Positions 56,713 through 64,000 of a stretch of DNA of 64,000 nucleotides are shown in pieces. The DNA is from JAQBQB01 sp963846925 (lineage in GTDB: Bacteria; Gemmatimonadota; Gemmatimonadetes; Gemmatimonadales; Gemmatimonadaceae), in the NCBI GenBank assembly GCA_963846925.1, contig CAWJXW010000004.1, positions 186,001 through 250,000 of the forward strand, in the 5' to 3' direction. Position numbers and translations under genes: made by a program. Under the pieces are notes generated by a model. The model had not been told where the DNA came from, searched no databases, and saw nothing but the letters and a program-made list of their open reading frames with translations. The stretch's first letter is position 1. The number at the start of each line of letters is the position of its first letter.

Positions 56713-57906
56713 CGCGTAGCGATCCTCGCGTCACTCGTCACGGTGGCCGCGTGCCATTCGGGAAACTCACAACCTTCGCCCGCACCAACCGCCGCATCGG
56801 CCTTGGGCACGACGATTCAGCGTCGCATCGAAGACGTCCTGAACCGCGCGCGCGCCGACAGCGCCTTCCCCGGCGCGTTCGCCGTCGTCGGAACGCACGA
56901 CGGCATCCTCGCCGAATATGGCGTCGGCCAGCTCGATTGGGCACCCTCGCCGAGGCCGGATGAGCGGACGCTGTGGGACCTGGCGTCGCTCACCAAGGTC
57001 GTCGGGTTGACCACGGCGATGATGCAGCTCGTCGAGCAGCACCGAGTCGACCTCAACGCGCCGCTCCAGCGCTACATCCCCGAGTGGACCGGACCGAACA
57101 AGGACCGCGTCACCGTTCGCAATCTGCTCACGCACACGTCCGGGCTTCCGGCTTTCAAGGCGTACGACGAGAGCACGCACGACCCCGACAGCCTCGCCAA
57201 GCTCATGTTCTCGACGCCGCTCGACACACTACCCGGTGTCCGCATGGTCTACAGCGACATCGGCGCGTACATGCTCGGCAAGCTCGTCGAGCGGGTGACG
57301 GGTCAGACGCTCGACGCGTACGTGCACGATCACGTGTTCGTGCCGCTCGCGATGGACGAAACGATGTACCGCCCGCCGGCGGCGTTGCTGCCGCGCATCG
57401 CGCCGACGGAGTTCGATCCGCGTCGCGGGGGACTCGTGCGCGGCAAGGTGCACGACGAGCGCGCCTACTATCTCGGTGGAGTCTCGGCGCACGCCGGGAT
57501 CTTCAGCTCGGGCCACGACCTCGCGCGTTTCGCGCGCATGTACCTGAACGGCGGCACGCTCGACGGCGCGCGCGTCGTCCAACCCGCCACGATCGCGCAG
57601 TTCACGGCGTACACCGATTCCACGTTCTCGAACCGCGGCATCGGTTGGCAGAAGCCCGACCTGCCGGGAATGAAGTTCGCGAGTCCGTCATCGGCGTGGG
57701 CGGGCCACCTGATGTCGACGCGCGCCTTTGGCCACACGGGATTCACCGGGACGTCGATCGCGATTGACCCGTCGCGTGACCTGTTCGTCGTGTTGTTGAG
57801 CAACCGCGTGGACCCGACGCGGAACAACAACAAGATCACCGAAGTTCGCCGTCAGCTCGCGGACTCGGTCGTGTCCGCGTTCGACCGGTTCCGCTCCCCT
57901 CACTGA
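56707..57906 (+). CDS. Serine hydrolase, beta-lactamase/class C family, lipoprotein
   Basis: A 399-residue protein with a short signal peptide ending at TVAAC (Cys16). The active-site SxxK is SLTK (residues 94-97), followed by a YSD triad (VYSDIGAYMLGKLV) and a late HTG (GHTGFTGTSIAID), so all class C motifs are present. The family covers D,D-peptidases, esterases and AmpH-like muropeptide enzymes. Pairing with NamZ suggests a peptidoglycan-fragment peptidase. The next gene, a symporter, begins 7 bases downstream. Confidence 0.88.
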   Translation: MHRVAILASLVTVAACHSGNSQPSPAPTAASALGTTIQRRIEDVLNRARADSAFPGAFAVVGTHDGILAEYGVGQLDWAPSPRPDERTLWDLASLTKVVGLTTAMMQLVEQHRVDLNAPLQRYIPEWTGPNKDRVTVRNLLTHTSGLPAFKAYDESTHDPDSLAKLMFSTPLDTLPGVRMVYSDIGAYMLGKLVERVTGQTLDAYVHDHVFVPLAMDETMYRPPAALLPRIAPTEFDPRRGGLVRGKVHDERAYYLGGVSAHAGIFSSGHDLARFARMYLNGGTLDGARVVQPATIAQFTAYTDSTFSNRGIGWQKPDLPGMKFASPSSAWAGHLMSTRAFGHTGFTGTSIAIDPSRDLFVVLLSNRVDPTRNNNKITEVRRQLADSVVSAFDRFRSPH

Positions 57907-57913
57907 CGAATCG

Positions 57914-59773
<1,860 letters not shown>

Positions 59774-59788
59774 GAACATCCGCCCGGT

Positions 59789-59817
59789 TTGCACGCGGCT
59801 CGAGGTATCCCTATAAT
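59789..59817 (+). promoter_or_regulatory. Sigma-70 promoter for erpA
   Basis: TTGCAC (59789-59794), exactly 17 bases, then a perfect TATAAT (59812-59817). Transcription should start near 59824, giving a leader of about 50 bases with GGAGG 6 bases before the ATG. It is the best promoter match in the window. Confidence 0.85.
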
Positions 59818-59873
59818 TCGAGGTGTATGTCTCGCGGCCGGCACCACTTGGCCGCCCCTTTCGGAGGCTTCAG

Positions 59874-60230
59874 ATGAGCACGATGAATCAGCCTGAAGTG
59901 ATGGTGACCGTGACCCCGGTTGCCGCCACTGAGGTCAGTAAGTTCATGACGCAGGAAGGCGTCGATCCGGCCAAGGGCGGTCTTCGCGTGAGCGTTCAGC
60001 CCGGGGGCTGCAGCGGCTTCAAGTACGGCCTGCTGATCGAAGATGAGCCCGCAGAAGACGACTTCGTCCTTTCGCAGGGGGACTGGAACGTGTTCGTCGA
60101 CCCCTTCTCGGCGCAGTATATGAACGGTGTGATCATCGACTATGTCTCGTCGATGCAAGGATCAGGATTCACGTTCAAGAACCCCAACGCGACCGGCGGC
60201 TGCGGCTGCGGCAGTTCGTTCTCGGCCTAG
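59874..60230 (+). CDS. Iron-sulfur carrier, ErpA/IscA family
   Basis: A 118-residue A-type carrier that delivers Fe-S clusters to apoproteins. The three cluster cysteines are present: GGCSGFKYGLL and the C-terminal GGCGCGSSF (CxC). The ATG at 59874 follows GGAGG by 6 bases; the longer in-frame reading lacks this. It stands between the two symporter genes of the amino-sugar cluster but has its own promoter and a hairpin after its stop. Confidence 0.9.
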   Translation: MSTMNQPEVMVTVTPVAATEVSKFMTQEGVDPAKGGLRVSVQPGGCSGFKYGLLIEDEPAEDDFVLSQGDWNVFVDPFSAQYMNGVIIDYVSSMQGSGFTFKNPNATGGCGCGSSFSA

Positions 60231-60231
60231 C

Positions 60232-62157
60232 GTGAACGGGGAGGAACGAGGGGAGGCCCGCGACGAGCTCGATCGCGCGGCCTCCCCTTCGTCATTTCTG
60301 GCCTCGCACCCGCCGCGCGAGCGCATCCGGACCGTCATCGCCGGCGACCACGACGCTATCGCCAAGCTGGTCGCGCTGCGAATCGCCGAGCTGATTCGAG
60401 AGCACACCGCGGCGGGAACCCGTCTCGTCCTTGGGCTCGCGACGGGCTCGACCCCGATCGGCATCTATCGCGAGCTGATTCGCATGCACCGCGACGAGGG
60501 GTTGAGCTTCGCGTGCGTCGAGACGTTCAATCTCGACGAATACTACCCGATGCCGAAGGACAGCATCCACTCCTACCACCGCTTCATGTGGGAGAATCTG
60601 TTCTCCCACGTCGACATCGATCCGGCGCGGGTGCACATCCCGCCGGGCGAGGTCCGCGCGCGAGAAGGTCGGTGAGGCGGCGCGCGCGTACGAGGCGGCC
60701 ATCGCCGCGGCCGGCGGCATCGATTTCCAGATCCTCGGCATCGGCAAGACGGGGCACATCGGCTTCAACGAGCCGGGGTCGGGCGCGGACAGCCGCACTC
60801 GCCTCGTGACGCTCGACGCCGTCACGCGCAAGGACGCCGCCGCCGACTTCTTCGGCGAGGAGTACGTACCGCGCGAGGCGATGACGATGGGCGTCGCGAC
60901 GATTCTCGAGGCGCGCGAGATCGCGATCATCGCGACGGGCGAGCACAAAGCCGCGATCGTCGAACGCGCGGTGGAGGGCGACGTCGATCTCGAAGTCGCC
61001 GCGACGTTCCTCCAGCGGCACCCGAACACCACGTTCTACGTCGACCGCGCGGCGGCCGCCGAGCTGACACGGATCAAGACGCCGTGGCTTCTCGACGAGG
61101 TGCAGTGGACGAAGGAGCTGATGATCCGCGCGGTGATCTGGCTGTCGCAGCGGACGAACAAGGCGATCCTCAAGCTGACACAGCGCGACTACGCCGACGC
61201 GCGCATGTCGTCGCTCGTCGCGAAGTTCGGCTCGCCGGGAGAGGTGAACGGCAAGGTCTTCAACCTGCTCGGCGCCAAGATCCGCGGGAAATCGAAGCTG
61301 CCGATCGGCCGGCGGATCGTGTGCTTCTCGCCGCATCCCGACGACGACGTCATCTCGATGGGCGGCATCCTCCGCAAGCTCGTCGAGAACGACAACGAGA
61401 TCGTCGTCGCGTACATGACGAGCGGGAACATCGCCGTGTTCGACCACGACGCTCGCCGGTACGCCGATTTTCTCGTTCGCCTCGGCGGCCGAGGATCGGA
61501 TCGATCACGGGAAGCTCGACGCGCTCGTCGCCGACGTACGCGACTTCGCTCGAGCGAAAATCGCCGGGCGAGGTCGACACGCCCGACGTGCAGGCGCTCA
61601 AGCGGATCATTCGCGAAACAGAAGCCGTGAGCGGGCTCGAGACCGTCGGCCTGCCGAGGAGCGCCGCGCGCTTCCTCAATCTGCCGTTCTACCAGACCGG
61701 CAAGGTGCACAAGGAACCGATCGGGCCGGCGGACGTGGAGATCGTGCGCGCGCTCCTCGACGAGATTCGTCCCGACATGATCTTCGTCGCCGGCGATCTT
61801 TCCGACCCGCACGGCACGCACCGCATGTGCAAGGAAGCGATCGACCGCGCGCTCGCCGAGCTGTCGTTCCCCAAGCCCGAAGTCTGGCTCTATCGCGGCG
61901 CGTGGCAGGAGTGGCCGATTTATGAGGCAACGTTCCTTGTACCGTTGTCGCAGGAAGAGCTGAGGCTCAAGATCCAGGCGATCTTCAAGCATCAATCGCA
62001 GAAGGATTCCGCGCCCTTCCCCGGCGGCTACGACGAGCGCGAGTTCTGGCAGCGCGTCGAAGCCCGCAACAAGGGAACGGCCGCCGAGCTGGATCGTCTT
62101 GGGTTGGCGGAGTATTTCGCCATGGAGGCATATGTCGTGGACGGCGGGGGACTCTGA
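60232..62157 (+). CDS. NagB-PIG-L fusion: glucosamine-6-phosphate deaminase-like plus deacetylase-like, three frame breaks
   Basis: N-terminal half: NagB-type isomerase/deaminase (LVLGLATGSTPIGIYRELIR, VETFNLDEYYP, LGIGKTGHIGFNEPGS), converting GlcN-6-P to fructose-6-P and ammonia. C-terminal half: PIG-L/LmbE deacetylase fold (VCFSPHPDDDVISMG, AGDLSDPHGTHRMCKEA). This two-domain form of about 640-660 residues is a known family. Three one-base breaks at 60654-60655 (CC), 61468-61471 (TTTT) and 61566-61568 (GGG) are each repaired by removing one base, giving 640 residues. Start GTG 60232 is the first possible in frame but has no clear ribosome site and overlaps the erpA hairpin, so the true start is uncertain. 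Confidence 0.87.
60250..60287 (+). terminator. Hairpin after erpA, 9-base perfect arms
   Basis: GGGGAGGCC (60250-60258) pairs with GGCCTCCCC (60279-60287) around a 20-base loop that contains further self-complementary bases. It is followed by TTCGTCATTT, a poor T run, so termination may be weak. It lies within the predicted first codons of the downstream nagB-type gene. Confidence 0.5.
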
Positions 62158-62164
62158 GTAGCAC

Positions 62165-63688
62165 GTGCGCGGACTGAACGCGCTCGACTTCGTCGTCATC
62201 GCCGCGTATCTCGTCGGCGTGACGCTGCTCGGCATCTGGGTCGGGCGCCGCCAGAAAGACGCGAAAGACTACTTCGTCGCCGACCGCGAGATCCCGTGGT
62301 GGGCCGTGATGTTCTCGATCGTGGCGAGCGAGACGAGCGCGCTCACCTTCATCAGCATCCCGGGCCTCGCCTACACGACGAACCTCGGGTTTCTCGAAAT
62401 CGCCGTCGGGTATCTGCTCGGCCGGATCGTCGTCGCATATACGTTGCTGCCGCGCTACTACAACGGCAACCTCGTCACCGCCTACGCGCTGCTCGAGCAG
62501 CGCTTCGGTCTCGCCACGCGGCGATTCGCGTCGATCGTGTTCATGGTCACGCGCGGCATGGCCGACTCGGTGCGCGTGTTCGCGACGGCCGTGCCGATCG
62601 CGCTGATCATCGGGCCGATGCTGCCGGCGAAGGCGGTGATGCCCGTGGCGGTGCTCGTCCTCGGAACGCTCACCATCGTCTACACCATCCGCGGCGGCAT
62701 GCGCGCCGTCGTGTGGACGGAGATCCTGCAGGCGTCGGTGTACGTCCTCGGTGGCGCGTCGGCGATCGTGTTGATAGGCCGTCTCGTGCCGGGCGGATGG
62801 CCGGCGATTCTGCCATCCGCGGCGGCCGCGGGGAAGCTCAGGGCCATCAGCTGGTACACGGGATTCGACCAGCCGCACACCGTGTGGGCCGGTTTGCTCG
62901 GCGGCGCGTTTCTCTCGATGGCGTCGCACGGCGCGGATCAGCTGATCGTGCAGCGACTGCTGTCGGCGAAGTCGTTGCGCGGGGCGCAGGCGGCGGTGAT
63001 CGGAAGCGGGTTCGCGGTGATCGTCCAGTTCGCGCTCTTTCTCGTGCTCGGCGTCGGGCTGTGGGCACTCTACGGCGGTCAAACGTTTCCGACGCCGGAC
63101 GCGATCTTTCCGACGTTCATCGTCGACAAGATGCCGCACGGTCTGGTCGGGCTGCTGCTCGCCGCCGTGCTGGCAGCCACGATGAGCACACATTCGGGCG
63201 CGATTAACTCGCTGGCCGCGGCGTCCACACATGACATCTACCTGCCGATCACCAAGCGCGCGCCCGACGACCCGCGGACGCTGCGCGTCGCGCGATGGTT
63301 CGCGTTCGCGTGGGGCATCGTGCTGACCGGGGGCGCGCTGCTCTTCCCGACGAATACCAAGACGCCCGTCGTGGTCGTCGCGCTGTCGATCGCGTCGTTC
63401 ACGTACGGAGGCCTGCTCGGCGGGTTCTTCCTCGCTATCTTCTGGCGACGTGCGCGGCAGTCCGACGCGATTCTCGCGATGAGCGTCGGCATCGGGCTCA
63501 TGAGCCTGGTCGTGTTCGCCAAGCAGATCATGGTGGCGATACCGTCGTGGTCCGGTTTCTTGCAGCCGCTGTCGACGATCGCGTGGCCGTGGTACGTGTT
63601 GATCGGGACGCTCATAACACTCGCCACCGGAATGATCGCTTCACTCTTTCACTCGAGCAGTCCCACTCCCCATCGGCAAACGGTATGA
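62165..63688 (+). CDS. Sodium:solute symporter, 507 residues
   Basis: A second SSS transporter with about 13 membrane segments, starting at GTG 62165 (VRGLNALDFVVIAAYLVGVT). Typical blocks are DYFVADREIPWWAVMFSIVA, SETSALTFISIPGLAYTTN and LAAVLAATMSTHSGAINSLA. It is not closely similar to the first symporter. It follows the NagB-PIG-L gene by 7 bases and overlaps the kinase start as ATGA, so it probably imports the amino sugar that the kinase phosphorylates. Confidence 0.88.
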   Translation: MRGLNALDFVVIAAYLVGVTLLGIWVGRRQKDAKDYFVADREIPWWAVMFSIVASETSALTFISIPGLAYTTNLGFLEIAVGYLLGRIVVAYTLLPRYYNGNLVTAYALLEQRFGLATRRFASIVFMVTRGMADSVRVFATAVPIALIIGPMLPAKAVMPVAVLVLGTLTIVYTIRGGMRAVVWTEILQASVYVLGGASAIVLIGRLVPGGWPAILPSAAAAGKLRAISWYTGFDQPHTVWAGLLGGAFLSMASHGADQLIVQRLLSAKSLRGAQAAVIGSGFAVIVQFALFLVLGVGLWALYGGQTFPTPDAIFPTFIVDKMPHGLVGLLLAAVLAATMSTHSGAINSLAAASTHDIYLPITKRAPDDPRTLRVARWFAFAWGIVLTGGALLFPTNTKTPVVVVALSIASFTYGGLLGGFFLAIFWRRARQSDAILAMSVGIGLMSLVVFAKQIMVAIPSWSGFLQPLSTIAWPWYVLIGTLITLATGMIASLFHSSSPTPHRQTV

Positions 63689-64000
63689 CGTTCATCGTCG
63701 TTGGCATTGACGGGGGCGCATCGAAGACGCACGCCATCGTGGCCGATCTCACCGGTCGGACGTTGGGCGAGACGGTCGGTCCGGCGAGCGCGGTGCGGCC
63801 GGGACGAGCCGAAGCGTCGGCGAGCGTGATCGAGTCCGTCGTGGGCGAAGCCCTCGCCGCGTGCGGCCTCAGCGACACGCCGCGGGCGCTCGCCATCGGC
63901 GTGGCCGGCATCGGCCGAGACACGGAGCGTCAGCAGCTTTGGCAGGCGCTGGCGGGGCGCGATCTGGCGTCGGAGATCGTGATCCAGTCCGATTTCAGCA
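63685..64000 (+). CDS. BadF/BadG-type sugar kinase, N-terminal part
   Basis: The first 105 residues of an ASKHA kinase: VVGIDGGASKTHAIVADLTG is the phosphate-1 motif and ALAIGVAGIGRDTERQ the following strand-turn. N-acetylglucosamine kinases and MurK (MurNAc/GlcNAc kinase) belong to this family. Overlap with the symporter stop (ATGA) and the NamZ/NagB setting support amino-sugar phosphorylation. The rest lies beyond the window. Confidence 0.85.
   Translation, partial: MTFIVVGIDGGASKTHAIVADLTGRTLGETVGPASAVRPGRAEASASVIESVVGEALAACGLSDTPRALAIGVAGIGRDTERQQLWQALAGRDLASEIVIQSDFS

Overview
The window is one 64 kb stretch of a high-GC Gram-negative chromosome. BamD, GDP-mannose and UDP-GlcNAc-derived sugar pathways, lipoproteins, gapless operons and frequent GTG starts fit a Gemmatimonadota-like bacterium. 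That assignment is inference; no rRNA or other phylogenetic marker was compared. There are no insertion sequences, prophage genes or CRISPR arrays. Almost every base is coding.

Layout. 1-8212 (minus): a heme/siroheme operon (HemX/CcsA-like, Met8-like, glutamyl-tRNA reductase cut by the window edge), a LysM protein, ssb, and the uvrB-tsaE-tsaB-rimI chain. 8275-15162 (plus): an envelope-glycan block of one large membrane protein, a family 9 glycosyltransferase, and two tandem paralogous GT-C-like membrane proteins. 15088-24316 (minus): a methyltransferase, an M15 peptidase, bifunctional Rel, radC, secA, nadD and bamD. 24423-36070 (minus): a nucleotide-sugar operon, gmd-rmd-carB followed by WbpD/WbpB/WbpE/WbpA-like enzymes, ugd and an epimerase. 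Together the Wbp-like set should make a UDP-diacetamido-uronic acid for surface polysaccharide. 36226-43234 (minus): the alpha ribosomal operon (rpmJ-rpsM-rpsK-rpsD-rpoA-rplQ) with rpmB attached, then pyrF, pyrD, an amidase and smpB; a tRNA-Leu(CAG) diverges from smpB. 43457-55374 (minus): aspartase with an Rrf2 regulator, thiol/redox and metabolic genes, an orphan E2 acyltransferase, several unknown small proteins, and an inositol-phosphate synthase next to a CDP-alcohol phosphatidyltransferase. 55426-64000: a cell-wall amino-sugar salvage cluster (NamZ muramidase, serine hydrolase, two sodium:solute symporters, a NagB-PIG-L fusion, a BadF-type sugar kinase) with an erpA-like Fe-S carrier gene inserted.

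Three things stand out. (1) The glycan block 8275-15162 has a translationally coupled pair of related GT-C-like proteins and a GT9 that becomes fused to the first of them once a one-base frame break is repaired. (2) The amino-sugar salvage cluster begins at a divergent gene pair whose two start codons share the palindrome ATGCAT. (3) Six reading-frame breaks in four genes all need removal of exactly one base from a short homopolymer, so they look like sequencing insertions rather than gene decay. Regulatory structure is visible at several places: a promoter plus terminator-like hairpin just before rpmJ, a structured 143-base leader before rpoA, a very good promoter before erpA, and a probable leaderless start for uvrB.
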